Below, piece by piece: positions 33,474-45,584 of a DNA stretch of 64,000 nt. The notes beneath the pieces were generated by a model. That model ran no database searches. It saw only the letters and a list, made by a program, of their open reading frames with translations, and was not told the origin of the DNA. This stretch comes from Bactrocera neohumeralis (lineage: Eukaryota > Arthropoda > Insecta > Diptera > Tephritidae). The stretch's first letter is position 1; every line of letters begins with the position of its first letter. The stretch lies in assembly GCF_024586455.1 (NCBI RefSeq), contig NC_065919.1, positions 43,376,839 through 43,440,838 of the forward strand. The letters run 5' to 3'. The translations under genes and the position numbers were made by a program.

Positions 33474-33516
33474 CTCCTCTATAACCGCGTAAGCGGTGTT
33501 TACGCCATTAAAAGAA
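33474..33516 (+). repeat. Solo 3' tail of the RTE-like LINE
   Basis: CTATAACCGCGTAAGCGG, then TGTTTACGCC and ATTAAAAGAA match the last 40 bases of the LINE at 22434-24642. No other part of the LINE is present. Confidence 0.65.
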
Positions 33517-34228
33517 CTGTCAAAGGCTATTAGAAGTATATGGATTCCAATGTCATTACACTTGTTAAAAAGTTAACCTTACTTAAGCTCATTTCGCAAG
33601 TCTTAATCACATGCCGCTCTAATAACTACAAGAAATTTAATTTAATTTTTTCCATTACTTCTTTAAGTTTCAATGTGTAATAGACCGAACTAACGGCTTT
33701 TAAGTAAATCTCTATTGTCAAACTGTCAAAGTCTCGACGCATAATCAGGCCAAATTTTATTCATCACACTTAAGCACACATGCCACTCAATGTAAATATG
33801 CCGCAAATCAGGCCGCCGGGTCGTATGAGTAACACAATGCGTGTTGATGTGCATTCTACTATGAAATGATAAGGAAAAACTTTACACGCTGTAAATTGTA
33901 GCATAAATGTCTTTCAAAAAATCTCAAAACAAAAACAATGATTTTAAAATGCAGAAGAAGCGAGGGAAAAGAAATAGAAGTGGTGGTCTGAGGTGTTGTG
34001 TGCGACTGAGCTGCTGCAAATGAAAAGCGAAAATGTCAAGCAACGCCTATTCGAGCTGTCATAGAAATGAAAAGTAATTTTGATTTATAAAATGATTACA
34101 CAAGCTCATGTCGCAATAAGCGCACTGCTAGCTGCGGCATTTGCTGTCTACAAATTAATGGGCGTGTGCGTGTAAGTATGTATGCTTGTTTATAGAAATA
34201 TATAAGGACAATTTATGCCGCTTACGTT
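33517..34228. other. AT-rich non-coding stretch
   Basis: I see no supported gene or repeat here. Confidence 0.4.
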
Positions 34229-34757
34229 TATACCCTGAACAGGATTCATATATTAAGTTTGTCAGTAAGTTTGTAAGATCCGGAAGGAAATATTAGAGAC
34301 CCTAGAAAATATATGTATATGTATACATATAAACCTCTTTCCGTTTTTAAGATATCGATCAGAAGTTTTGCACTCGTCATTTTCTCCCAAAGAAGCTGCT
34401 TATTTGTCAGAACCACAATATTTGCAATAGCATATTGATGTCAATATTTTTTTTATATTTGACAAGATATCTTCACCAAATTTGAAAGAGATTGTTACCC
34501 AAAGCAATGGAACAATCTGCCAAGAAAATGTTAAAATCGGATTACTTTGGCATATAGCTGTCATATAAACTGATCAATCAAAATCCAATCCTTGTATGGA
34601 AAACATTTGTATTTGACAAGATATCCTTACAAAATAGACATGAATTGTTATCCAAAACAATGATATAATCTTCGAAGAAATTGTTCACATCGGTCATAGC
34701 TGCCTTACCAACTCACTGATCAAAATCAAGATAAAAAGTAGCTGTGAAGGGAATTAG
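34229..34757 (-). repeat. Dispersed non-coding repeat family B, copy 2 (inverted)
   Basis: On the minus strand it runs from CCCTTCACAGCTAC (34757 side) through repeated TTTGACAAGATAT-type phrases and ends at the terminal TTCAGGGTATAAA (34229-34241). The order matches 49312-49835, but the copy is more diverged and has lost the GACA block. Confidence 0.65.
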
Positions 34758-36542
34758 ATATCCGAAGCAGCCAAAGCTAATGCTTTTTCCTGTCTTAGCA
34801 TTTGTGTATGTATGTATGTATGTTTTATGTACATGTTTATAAGTATGTGCTCTGCTCGGCTCGTGGTTATTATCAACTCATTCCCGTTTCCTTTGAAAAA
34901 TCCGTGGCATATGTTTTCGCTGGTAACGGCAAAATTTTCACGCTGTCGCTTGCATTTAGAAAATCGTAGCAACATATGTACGTTATTAGATAGCGAACAA
35001 ACACATAAACAATTGTAGTCATCCTGGTGTGTCTGTGTATGCATACAAGGCACGTTGATACTTGTTCCAGCTTCAATGGAACACAAACATACATATATAC
35101 ATGAACTCATGTCATAATTGTAGACAGCATATATATTTAAACTTAGACACATATAGACTTATATAAATATAAATGTGTTTATTGCCACAATTCGCCGCTT
35201 TGATAACTGCTAGCTGACTAGCATTGGCCCAGCCGCTAGGCCCGTACCGACAACATGCCTCTCGGGCGAACTGTCAGTTCTTCTGCCGGTTTTTATTATT
35301 TTTTTCAACTCCAGATAGGTACTTCCCGACTTGCGGCTTTGATCTATACTCTTGGTTTGTCCTCATATGTACAGGACTTTTTTCGCATTCTCTGAAATTA
35401 CGCTCCTTCTTTTTTAACTGCCTCTTGTGTGGTTGTCATATTCTGTTTCATATTGTTGATTTTCCGTTTGTGTCTGTCTAAGAAAACCAACTGCTGCTTA
35501 ACTTTGCCGCCCGCACTTTAGCCATGGCTTCGTGTCCAAACTTAGGCGCTTTATTTTGGTATTTTTCCAACACTTCTGCGGCGTGTTTTGTTTTAGTTTT
35601 TTTCAGTTTCTATTTTCTTTCGCCTTCGTATTTATTTGTCATAAAGTTAAGTGCGTGGGCGCTTCGCTGGCATATTGTTTAACTGCCTCCGTGGCCCCCA
35701 ACTGCCCTTATGACAGTCCAAGCAGGCCGAACGAACTCCTCCATCTTCGCTTCTTATTAAAACTTATCTCCGCTTATGACAACTCATATGTACTTGTATG
35801 TTTTTATGTGTGTAGGCAGCGCTCTGCCTTTGAATTTCGTTGGCCTCGAGCACGTTTCCGGCTGCGCACTTCAGATCATCAATTTAGATCTCCGCTCCAT
35901 GCGCCAGGCCTCTGCTTGCGTTTTGCACATTTATGTCGCCGTTCTTTTTAAGACACCCTGTGGATTTGTGTTGTTGTTGTTGTGCGAGCTTGTATTCTTT
36001 TTTATGTGTGTGTATGTTGTTTTAACGTTCACACTCGAGATTCTTGTGCTCAGATAGCAGAGACGCCGTCATTTAACTGCTCTTGATAATTTTTTCCGTG
36101 TCTTTGCACATACATATATACATACAGTTATGTTTTTATAATGTGTTGTTGGCACTAAATTTTTACTTCTTACGGCTTGGAAGTAATCAATTTATTATAA
36201 ATATCTGGTGTGTGAGATGATTTCGTAGCCAGCTGAAATTACTGGTGTAAAAATTTGGCTCTATACATACATACATGTATGTGAATATTTGTAAGAATTT
36301 TTTGAATGCCAAGATGTTCCACCGAAAGTGCAAGAAAATGTCACAGATTTTAAGAAATTAACTCCTTGCACAGTATAGGTTAGAAAATAGATTTATTTAA
36401 GTGGCTGTCGAAACATCAATGAGAACATATGAGTAAAGCAATGAGACAGAGCATGAAAGACAATAAAACCAAAAATTTCTTGACAGTTTGAGTGTTTCTC
36501 CGGATTAAAATGTCATAAACTTTACTGATAGGTACAGGCATA
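34758..36542. other. Unannotated stretch with T-rich open frames
   Basis: TATG runs lie at 34803-34825. Several plus-strand frames at 35224-36057 are long because the sequence is T- and C-rich; they encode Phe/Leu/Cys-rich strings without motifs. I see no supported gene. Confidence 0.35.
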
Positions 36543-37929
36543 CTAAGGTTGCCTTTTATATTTCGGGATTAGAAAACAGAAACAGATTTTAATCATCGAA
36601 AATCGCTTTATTGTTTTTTCAAAATATTCTCAATTAAGATCTGTACACTTTCGGCTGTGTTTGCACGAATTGTCGAAGCACATTTGCCACTCTAGTTGAG
36701 ATATCTCCAAAGCATGCCTTTTTAACGCATCAACTGTCGGGTACCGAAAAACGTTGACCTCATAGTTTCTCTTTTACGAAGGGAAATAAAAAGAAATGAT
36801 TCGGTGCCAAGTCAGGACTACAAGGAGCGAAAATGTGCTTCGAACAAAGAGCCGACATTAAATTTTGTTTTAAAAGTGGTGAAACTTTTACCGAAACGTT
36901 TCAATTGATGAAACAAGTTTATGGCGATGATTCAACGTTTTCAAAGTGGTCGTGAGGACATAAATGACGATCAACATCTGGGCCAATCAAAATCCTGGCC
37001 AATGATCACCGGAAATTCCATCGAAACTGTGCGTTGATTAACTGACGACCAAAAATTGCTCAGAATCCAACATTCGAAGGACGATTATTTGACCAAAAAT
37101 CACATTTCCTTTTCGGAAAACTGCATTTGCCCATGAAAGGAAAACGTTATACAGACATAGAGGCCATTCAAACGGCTTGCACCGGCATACTGGCGGCCAT
37201 ACCGACCAACGAGCTAAAACACTCGTTCGACATGCTTTTTGACCGTCCAAAAAGCTGTATTGAAGCAGAAGGCGACTATTGGGAATAAAATCACATGATT
37301 TTGCAGAAAAACCCATTTGTTCTGTTTATTTTTTTTAAGTCCTGTTTACTTTGGAACGCACCTTGATTGTGTACCGCTAAAATTTTGTATTTTGTTAACA
37401 TTTCTCTCGACGAATCGACAAGAGCCATCTATTGAGCGGTTATGAAATTATAAATGAATTTTTTTTACAATCAAATATTCTTGCAATTTTGAATGCAGGC
37501 TAGTCGCTCTAATGCCCATAGTTGTATCAGTTGTCACATAACAACCTGTTAATATTAGCTGTGCACAGCATCAATAGTTTCCGAAACAACAACTAATTTT
37601 GGACGACCTCCGCGAAATCCCTCTTGAAGTGATATGCGATTTGAATTGAATTAACCATATCATCAATGCAGACTGGTCTTTGAAGTAGCTTTATCGCCAA
37701 AATTGCTGAGATAATCCAAGTAGAAATTTGTGAAAAATGTTCGCGATTTAATTCCATTATTGAAATTGAGAACATTATTTTGAGTTACTGTAAACAGCAC
37801 AAAGAGCTCTCGTATGTATAAACTTTCTGAGTATGTCCATCAAAAATATCAAACTTTACTATAAAGTTGTGAGTTGTCGGATTGCATCACAAGGATTTCC
37901 TAATCCCGAAATATAAAAGGCAACCTGCG
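36543..37929 (-). mobile_element. Mariner family D with perfect long TIRs, interrupted
   Basis: The ends carry a perfect inverted repeat of 26-27 bp: GGTTGCCTTTTATATTTC and onward at 36547, and its inverse ending at 37925. TA flanks both sides (36541-36542 and 37930-37931). On the minus strand the right part (37775 down to 37560) keeps N-terminal transposase remnants such as MELNREHFSQI and FRGGRPKLVV. The left part keeps the C-terminal PDLAPNHFFLFPFVKEKL, where the third catalytic Asp is His, and ALEISQLEWQMCF. The middle is replaced by a family B mariner in the opposite direction (36826-37365). Confidence 0.85.
36826..37365 (+). mobile_element. Mariner family B, deletion derivative nested in family D
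   Basis: It begins at CGAAAATGTGCTTCGAACAA without the left inverted repeat. It keeps FEQRADIKFCFKSGETFTET, a shifted QRFQSGREDINDDQHLG, the SKDDYLTKNH junction of the shared deletion, then a second deletion to LFGKLHLPMKGKRYTDIEAI, ACTGILAAIPTNELKHSF and CIEAEGDYWE. The right end TTTACTTTGGAACGCACC and CTTG is intact. It has no catalytic core. Confidence 0.85.
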
Positions 37930-37931
37930 TA

Positions 37932-39875
37932 GCACTCGTTTGAGTAAACTGTCATTGTTGCACCTTAGCGACACGCTAGTCATGTCATTATTTTAGTACG
38001 AAATGTAGAGAGTATTGAAGTGAAAACTGTTGTCGTTTATGTCGAAGTCAAAAAAAAGGATTGAAGAACAATTTCGACATTAGCTTGAAGCAATATCTTA
38101 CTGTTCTAGCAGTTTATAGTCTGGCAGCGACATCTTAAGTTTTGAGCTCTGTATCTCTGGAGATTATTTAGAGATTTTTTGAAAGAGAAAAAATTTCATA
38201 ATATCACCACTTCAATGGAAACTACAGTATTTTGAAGAAAACTGAGTTAATATACAATATAAATAAAGAAAATAAAGGCTATAGTCGTCAAATACTAAGG
38301 CAATACATGCATGTAAATCAGTTATAAAGAAACTCAGTTTCAAATAGGAGGGGAATGACTTGACACTAGTTAAACTCGACATCTGGGACTTTGTCGCGCA
38401 CTCACGGACTACTATATATACTCTTAGCCAAGGCAGCGATACTACCCCACCTGGACAGTTGGGTATAACGGCATCATGGCAACCGTTGAGCTACCATCGG
38501 TTTTGGTGCCATCGCGAGATTCGTTTGGCCCAAGATTAATCATCAGGGCGAATAGCTAATTTCCGGAAAATCTTTCAAGCACAGAGCTTTTTCATACCGA
38601 AATATTCGTGAATCGTTCTTGAAACCAACTCTGACATATTAAAGCAACTAAGCTTATAAAGTAAAAATCGCACATTTTAAAGCGGCACACATGGCATTAT
38701 ATTTAAAGTTGCGGCTCCTACAAATCTTTCAGCGCCCATTAACTGTAGTGGCAGCCACCACCAGCAACCGTTAAATTGTGAAAAAGGATACAGTTAACAA
38801 ATTTGCGTACACTGAGATTTAGCGGCAACAAATGTTGGTCATTTGTATTAAAGTCTGAGCGGTGCGAGACCGACCATAAGTGCACATAGGTAAACAAGAC
38901 TCGCACACACACACAAGAACATTTATTAATGTAAATATATAATCTGGCATGAACATTTGTGGCATTTACGTAATATATCACTTATGTGGGCAACAGCAAC
39001 AGACACACACACACACCAACCAGACTGTAGAGCGCCGAGCCGGCAAAATGTTTACACTTGAAACATGGAGGTAGCAAAAATTAAAAAAAAGGAATTACAA
39101 GAACAGGAAAAAATTATAGTAAACTGAGTATTTAGTACACGTGTGTTTACACAATTCATACAAATGCTTATGTAGAAGCATTTATATGCCGCCACTTACG
39201 TACAAACAGGTACATATGTACGTTTAAGATAGGCCCAGAGGCTTACACGGATTCGCATGTGCTCAAACACACCTGCGAGCTTGCCGCAACAAATGTAGGT
39301 ACGTACAAACACTCACAGGCAGACATTTACACTAAAGGCCTGCTCGTGAATGCCAGCGCACACTGCCATCTTCAAAGCACTTGAGCCAGCAGCACTCGCA
39401 CGCAGGCACGAACAGTAATGCCTACATATGTATGGATGTGTGCACTAGATGGAACATGTTCATTCAGTCACTTTCGGGCGGCCTAAAACCAGTTGCTAAC
39501 TGTGTCATGTTGCACTGCCCTTTAAGCAGCGACAAACTGAGCAGCTGCCCGTCACCTGTGTGAGCATTTCCTCTTACACGAATGCGTACACATATGTACA
39601 TATGTGTCTTGTATTCCCCGCTTATCTTCTTGGCTTGTTGGCCTCATTCTTGGCGCATGCTTTAAAGCACAGCAAGAAATGTAGGTTGCTTGTTGCAACT
39701 AAAGTAGCAACAGCGAAAAGAACAGTCAGAGTGTTGCAATGAAAACAAGCTGCCTGGAACAGTGGCTCATTTATTTATTGCAATTTTTTATATCATAAGG
39801 AAGATGATTCAGAGTCTGAAAGCTGCGTAATCACAAAGAAGCTCTAACATATCAACATCCTGAGCGTGTATCGTA
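37932..39875. other. Unannotated stretch with CA microsatellites
   Basis: CA runs lie at 38902-38915 and 39003-39016, and CATA/TATG motifs near 39575-39605. I see no supported gene. Confidence 0.4.
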
Positions 39876-40814
39876 CAAGATGCATTCCAAAGTAAACAGA
39901 ACTTTTTGAATCTAGCGCCCTCTGGTGGCGCCATCTATATATGGACTAATGCGTTAGAATCTCCTATCTTAATCGGATGACCAGTGAGAATTTCATGACA
40001 TTTCGCATGACATGATTAGAAGCGAAGTTATTGAGCTTTAAGTGTCAGTATGTTTGTTTTATCGATGCAAAAATGAGCTTCGAACAAAGACAACATAAAA
40101 TTTTGTTTTAAAATTGTTTAAACTTTTACCGAAACGCTTCATTTGATGAAACAAGTTTACGGCGATGATTTCATATCGCGTAGGAGAGTGCACGAATGGT
40201 TTCAAACGTTTTCAAAGTGATCGTGAGGATAAAATTACGATCAACATCTGGGACAATCAAAATTCGGGCCAATGATCACCGGAAATTTTATAGAAACTGT
40301 GCGTGCATTCATCAAAAATCAGCCGAAATCATCATTGAAATTCATGGAAATGGAATTGAACATCTCTAAAACATTCACTTATCGCATTTTGACCGAACAT
40401 TTGGGCTTACGAAAGGTGTGTGCACGGTTTGTTCCGCACAAATTGACTGATGACCAAAAATTGCTCAAAATCCAACATTCGTAGGACGATTATTTGATCA
40501 AAAATCACATTTTAACCATTAACCACTCCCCGTATTCACCTGATATGGCACCGTGCGACTTCTTCCTTTTCGGAAAAATGCATTTGCTCATGAAAGGAAA
40601 GCGTTATGCAGACGTAGAGGCTATTCAAAAGGCTTGCACCGGCATACTGGCGGCCATACCGGCCAACACTCGTTCGACATGATTTTGGGCTGTGCAAAAA
40701 GCTGTATTGAAGCAGAAGTAGACTAGTTTGAATAAAATAAATTGATTTTGCCAAAAAAAACATGTTTTCTGTTTCTGTTTTTTTAAAGTCCTGTTTACTT
40801 TGGAAAGTACCTTG
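39876..40814 (+). mobile_element. Mariner family B, 939-bp deletion derivative with TIRs and TA duplication
   Basis: The left end is CAAGATGCATTCCAAAGT and the right end, reverse-complemented, CAAGGTACTTTCCAAAGT; TA flanks both. The plus strand keeps MSFEQRQ, a shifted KLFKLLPKRF region, RRRVHEWFQTFSK, then FIETVRAFIKNQPKSSLKFM, LGLRKVCARFVPHKLTDDQK. At QHS-DDYLIKNHILTINH it crosses the family's core deletion, then HSPYSPDMAPCDFFLFGKMH and VEAIQKACTGILAAIPAN. The third catalytic Asp survives in this copy, but D1 and D2 are gone and frameshifts are present. Confidence 0.9.
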
Positions 40815-40816
40815 TA

Positions 40817-41476
40817 CAATGTATTCTACCTATAATATACAGTCAGCTAGTATCTGAAGGTGATATTTGATACGTAAATGACCTAGAATAATATCTACCT
40901 TAGTATTGAGTACCTTTTGACCTTGAAATTGTGGGATCTATTTATTTCTAAGCGGGAGAATTCGGTCCTTTTCAAAAGATGTTGCGTTTCTCATTAAAAG
41001 CATATTGATTCTCACTTGACATGTTAGCTTATTCTACACGACATTTTCCTGTTCACTAGTTTTGACCGCTTTGTTTTACATGAAATTGTTTTAAATCGGG
41101 CATTTGGATGGCTACTGTCTGCTTACATTATAGTTTTTAGTCAAGAATTTACGACAAGCAACGAAGTGTGAGCTTTTAACGACCGAAATTCGCCAAGCGT
41201 CTAAACTTAGCGGCTGCTAAAGACAAAACTGAGTTGTAGACAATTAGTTTCATCGTCGATAAATACTCCATCTTTTGTGAGACAAAGATTATGGATCACA
41301 GAAGTTGCATTCTCTTTGTAATATTGCCAGCACAGTTCGAGTTTAAAACAAAATACAATATTATGACGTTTTCGGAACGAGGCTAATATTTTCAACTATA
41401 AAGACATAGTCAACTCTGATTATACCTGGTACAATAATGGCTATCACATCAAAAATTACTTAGAAACTGTGTCATA
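40817..41476. other. AT-rich non-coding stretch
   Basis: I see no supported gene or repeat here. Confidence 0.4.
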
Positions 41477-42220
41477 AGGGGGTATTCTGGTCTAGAAGCA
41501 TGAATTTCAGGTAATTTTTAAAGTGTCGTAAAAAAAGGCAATTAATATTTTTACTATCCATTTTTTACTAGTTATTTGTTAATTTTAGAAGAGTACAGAA
41601 AAAAATTAAAAACTAAAAAAGTAAAAAATTTCAAAAATTATGAGCTGACGAAGTGGGGGGTCTCTAAAAATTTCCACGTGACCACACCCATGATTTCAAC
41701 CCTCCTAGTTATCTGAAACCAAACAAAAAAAAAAGATTATTAATGTAGGATAATGTCGCAATGGCCGGAACTACGAAAAAGTGGGGAACATTTTTTTTCA
41801 CAAAATGGCGACTGCCTGAAAAAAAGTTTTTTTGGATCACTTTTTCTGACTATTTCAAATTTTTTAAAAATAGTAAAAATAAAAATTTGGGTATGGGACT
41901 AGTTCCAACCATAGACAAGTCTATAAAGAAGACTCAATAAAAATTTCAAGTAAATCGGTACAGTAGAACCTGATAAATCTTGGGTATCGTTCCGAAAAAG
42001 TCAGTTTTGAGAAAAACGCGTTTAAAGTTTCGCTTAAAGTCTTTTGTTCGATTAGTTCCGGCCGAACCAGTTTGGATGCCGGGTCAGAAAAATGCCTATA
42101 TCTCCGAAAATAATTTTAATTTTGAAAAATCATCTTGTACACATATTCTTGAATAGTTAAACTTTGAAAATATAAAAAAAAAATTAAATTTTTTTAAATT
42201 CCTAGACCAGAATACCCCCA
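41477..42220. mobile_element. Non-coding DNA transposon/MITE, 744 bp, with TA duplication
   Basis: The ends are perfect inverted repeats of 18 bp (GGGGGTATTCTGGTCTAG at 41478; CTAGACCAGAATACCCCC ending 42219), flanked by TA at 41475-41476 and 42221-42222. The inside is very AT-rich, has no open frame of note and no match to the transposases in the window. TA duplication fits a Tc1/mariner-driven element, but the source transposase is unknown. Confidence 0.75.
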
Positions 42221-42324
42221 TAGGCAACAAAGTACAGCCAAACTTCCCTTTCACTTTAACTTTTTCCCTTATGTTCTTTCTGATGGACCTCTAATTTAAG
42301 TCTTGCTCCATGCTTCAGTCGTTG

Positions 42325-42735
42325 CGATCTTAAATTGAAAGCGTATAAAATACAGCTTGTGCAAGAACTGAAGCCGCACGACCTTCCCAACCTACATCGC
42401 TTCACTCTACGGGCTCTTGAAAAGTTCCAAGAAAATCCGACGTTTTCGAGCCAAATTTTGTTCAACGGTGAGGCCCATTTTAAGCTTAATGAATATGTAA
42501 ACAAGCAAAATTGTCGAGAGATTCAAGAACTGCCATTTCAGTCAGAAAAAAAACGATTTTCTGTGGTTTGTGGGCCGATGGAATCATTGGTCGATATTCT
42601 TACAAAAGTGATGTCGGCCGAGATAACCGACTATTTGAGGCCAGCGCCACTTTCCACACATCGGATCAATCAATAGATTTTGAGAGAACACTTCGGAGAG
42701 CAATCTTGCAAATTACTTCAGTGATGTTTTCTGCC
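42325..42735 (+). mobile_element. Tc1-like (DUF4817-type) transposase fragment
   Basis: The plus strand reads LKLKAYKIQLVQELKPHDLP, LHRFTLRALEKFQENPTFSS, then QILFNGEAHFKLNEYVNKQN, where the first catalytic Asp (SDEAHF in the family) is replaced by Gly (NGEAHF). It continues QELPFQSEKKRFSVVCGP, skips the middle of the domain and ends REHFGEQS-like. It is inactive. Confidence 0.75.
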
Positions 42736-44724
42736 GCTACAACAACAACCACTCAAGTTTCTTAGACCAATGTTATTTTTATTTGTTCCAATCGGAAAAT
42801 TTATTTTTTCAACCATAAAGTAATTGAAAGTAGAAAAACAAATTTATCCACTAAATCCAAAATTTAATAAAAGTCCATAGCAGCCTTTAGTATTACAATA
42901 CCATTAATAATTCAAGCCACAGCCACACAAAACTAATCTTTGTTTTTTTGTTTGTTTAATATTTCATCAGCTTCATTTAAAAAAGAAATCAAAATGACTT
43001 AACTGTAACTAACAAAAAAAAGCAGTTTTAAGTAAATACAATTTTTACCTTAACCACACATTTTTCCACAACATAAATGGAATGTCACTTTTCCATAAAG
43101 TTATTTGCAAAATAAATATTTGCTCAGATTTTTTTCGAAAATTTCTTAAATCAGCCAAATACACAAGCTAAGCACTGTGCACGCGTCTCATAAAAACTTC
43201 ACACACACACACACACATACAAATACAGCATTCATATTGCACGCCTATTCTCCTTCAATTGACATTTTACACGCTTCGTTTCATATTTATGCTTTCTGCT
43301 AGTTTTTTCCTCGCCGCCTTTATACCATTTAAACCGTCTTCGCTTTTTTCTTTTGCAAATCCTTTAAATACGCATAAGCAAAATTTATGAATGTTTACCT
43401 TAAAGATTTTCCATTTATGCGCAGACCCCCAACGCCACCAAACATTTGCCGCCACCTAGCGGCCACCCCTTGCGCTCAACCTATTCAACGCTATTCAATT
43501 GCATTGTGGCACATTCGCCCAGGCACTTTCGCTCTTAATGCCGTCACTCGTATGTGTGCCGCCGCCACCCCCCGCCATGGCCCGCCTCAACATTACTTTG
43601 CGATATTTTTTCTTTATTTTCATATTTACATTTTATATTCGCAAGCCTCTCCACCTCTCCACCGCCCCACGTCTACGCGCATGAATGGCACTTCACTGCT
43701 GCTTTTATAAGCAGAAAATGTACTCTTCATTATGCACATCAAGCGAAAGGATAAGTGTGGCAAAGAAGGCAAAACGAATGGCAAAATGGCAAATGGCAAT
43801 GGCAGCAACAGGATTATAATAAAAATTACACATGAAAAACATATAAAGAGCCCATAGAAAGTTCATGTGCCTATGCAGTAGAGTTCTCGAGCGCGAGTGA
43901 GGTGGGCACTTGACTTTACAATTCGAATGTATGAGCACATAATCATACAAGCATCTGTAAACACTCATCGTATACACAAACACACATACAGACGGACAGA
44001 CATGGGTAAGTGTGGCAAGTGATTATTTGTATAGAAATCTGCTTGCTCGTTTTTTGAAGAGGTGTAGTGTAATTATTAAATGGAGAAATTCGGATTGATT
44101 GAAGCACTCGATCTAGAATTGGTTGGACAAGTATTAATTTAATATTTTGTATTTAATATTTCAAAATTTAAAGTAAAAGAAGAAATGATTTTAAACATTT
44201 TTTCCTCAAAATTACATTATTCACATGACGTTACTTGAAATTGTAACTGTAGCTTCACACAAACATTGCCTAGTAAAGAGTATGCAGTTTTTGTTAAGAC
44301 GCACAGCTTGTGTGAAGTTAAAAAAATAATAAAAATAATTTTATTTTTTGACACTTCGATCACTTGGAGGCAAATGACCCAATCACTACCAAATTTTTTC
44401 AGAAATCGCCTTTTTAGCATGTCACACAAGTGTGGCACTTAACAATATTTTTTCAATCTCTCGTTCCCTCTTGAAGAAGGTGAATCCATACATTAGCCAT
44501 AAAAAATATAATTTAAATGTAACTAATGACAATGTCAAGACAGCTCCATGGTGAGAGCAATAAGACTAAACAACTATATCGCTAACATACCATAGTAGAC
44601 ACGAATATATTTCCGGGTGCATAAGAGAGAGCGAGAATCTCCTGAATTCTCCTGAATTGTTCACTATCAAAATTCGGATTTAACACTTTACATACTTACA
44701 TATCCTCATAGGAATGAAATTTTC
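42736..44724. other. Unannotated stretch with CA microsatellite
   Basis: A CA run lies at 43201-43216. The part at 43240-43720 is richer in C and G but has no supported exon. Minus-strand GTAAAC at 43400 is a weak donor only. Confidence 0.35.
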
Positions 44725-45545
44725 TGCTCACCGAAGTGTTCTCTCAATAAATCCATTGATTGTTGTGCAACCAAATGTCGCCGAGATCACGAGCTTCAAT
44801 TTCAGACATCAAATAGTAGGTTATCATGAGGCGATAACGGTCGCCATTGACAGGTACGTTCTCACCGGTATCATTTTTTAAGAAATATGGACTGATGATT
44901 CCACCGGCCCACAAACCGTGCCAAAACGTTTTATTTTTCTGGATGAATCTGGATGGCAGCTCTTGAATCTGTTCAGGTTACTCTTTGTCCCAAATGCGGC
45001 AATTTTGCTTGAGCCAGAAATTCGCCTCGTTGCTGAACAAAATTTAGCTTGAAAACGTCGGATCTTCTTGGAACTTTTCAATATATTTATTTGCCGATAG
45101 AGCAAAGCGATGTCACTTGGGAAGGTCGGGCGGCTTCAGTTATTGCCCAAGCTGTATTTTGTGCGCTTTCAATTTAAGATTTCGACATAAAATGCGCCAA
45201 ATCGTTCCATACGTCAGTATGAGTTGCTGCAACTGCCTCGCATCGACTCTCTGCGGTCTTGGTGTACACTCTCAGCTACGGCTGCAATATTTTCTTTATT
45301 GAATGCTTGGTCTCAAGTTGGGTGATAGTGTTGCGGATAGTATGCGCAGTTGGCCGATTATGTTGACCATAAGATGAGCTAAGCGCGCCTTTACAGAAAG
45401 TGAATTTTCGTAAAAAAGTTGAACGATTTGTTAACGTTGTTAGGCGTAAGTAAGTCATCTCATGAAATGGCGAACAACACTGAACAAAAAGAACATGAAA
45501 GCGACTCACGCGTGATCTGTCAAAAAAGAGGCTATTGAAAATTGA
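44725..45545 (-). mobile_element. Tc1-like (DUF4817-type) element, long decayed copy
   Basis: From right to left on the minus strand: MTYLRLTTLTNRSTFLRKF (start of the DNA-binding part), SSYGQHNRPTAHTIRNTITQ, a region matching LKLKAHKIQL, FQAKFCSATRRISGSSK (frame-shifted D1 region), WAGGIISPYFLKNDTGENVP, VNGDRYRLMITYYLM and EIEARDLGDIW. It ends near the second catalytic region. The N-terminal two thirds are therefore represented, with shifts and stops. Confidence 0.75.
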
Positions 45546-45584
45546 CTCTTCTTGGATCACATGTTATAATGATCGTAACGAGCT

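Noticed and set aside
34754..35152. 132-codon minus-strand frame
   Set aside because: It crosses a TATG microsatellite and encodes repetitive Tyr/Ile/His strings; it looks like chance.
35532..36057. Overlapping plus-strand frames rich in Phe, Leu and Cys
   Set aside because: They follow from T- and C-rich DNA; no motif, and several frames are open at once.
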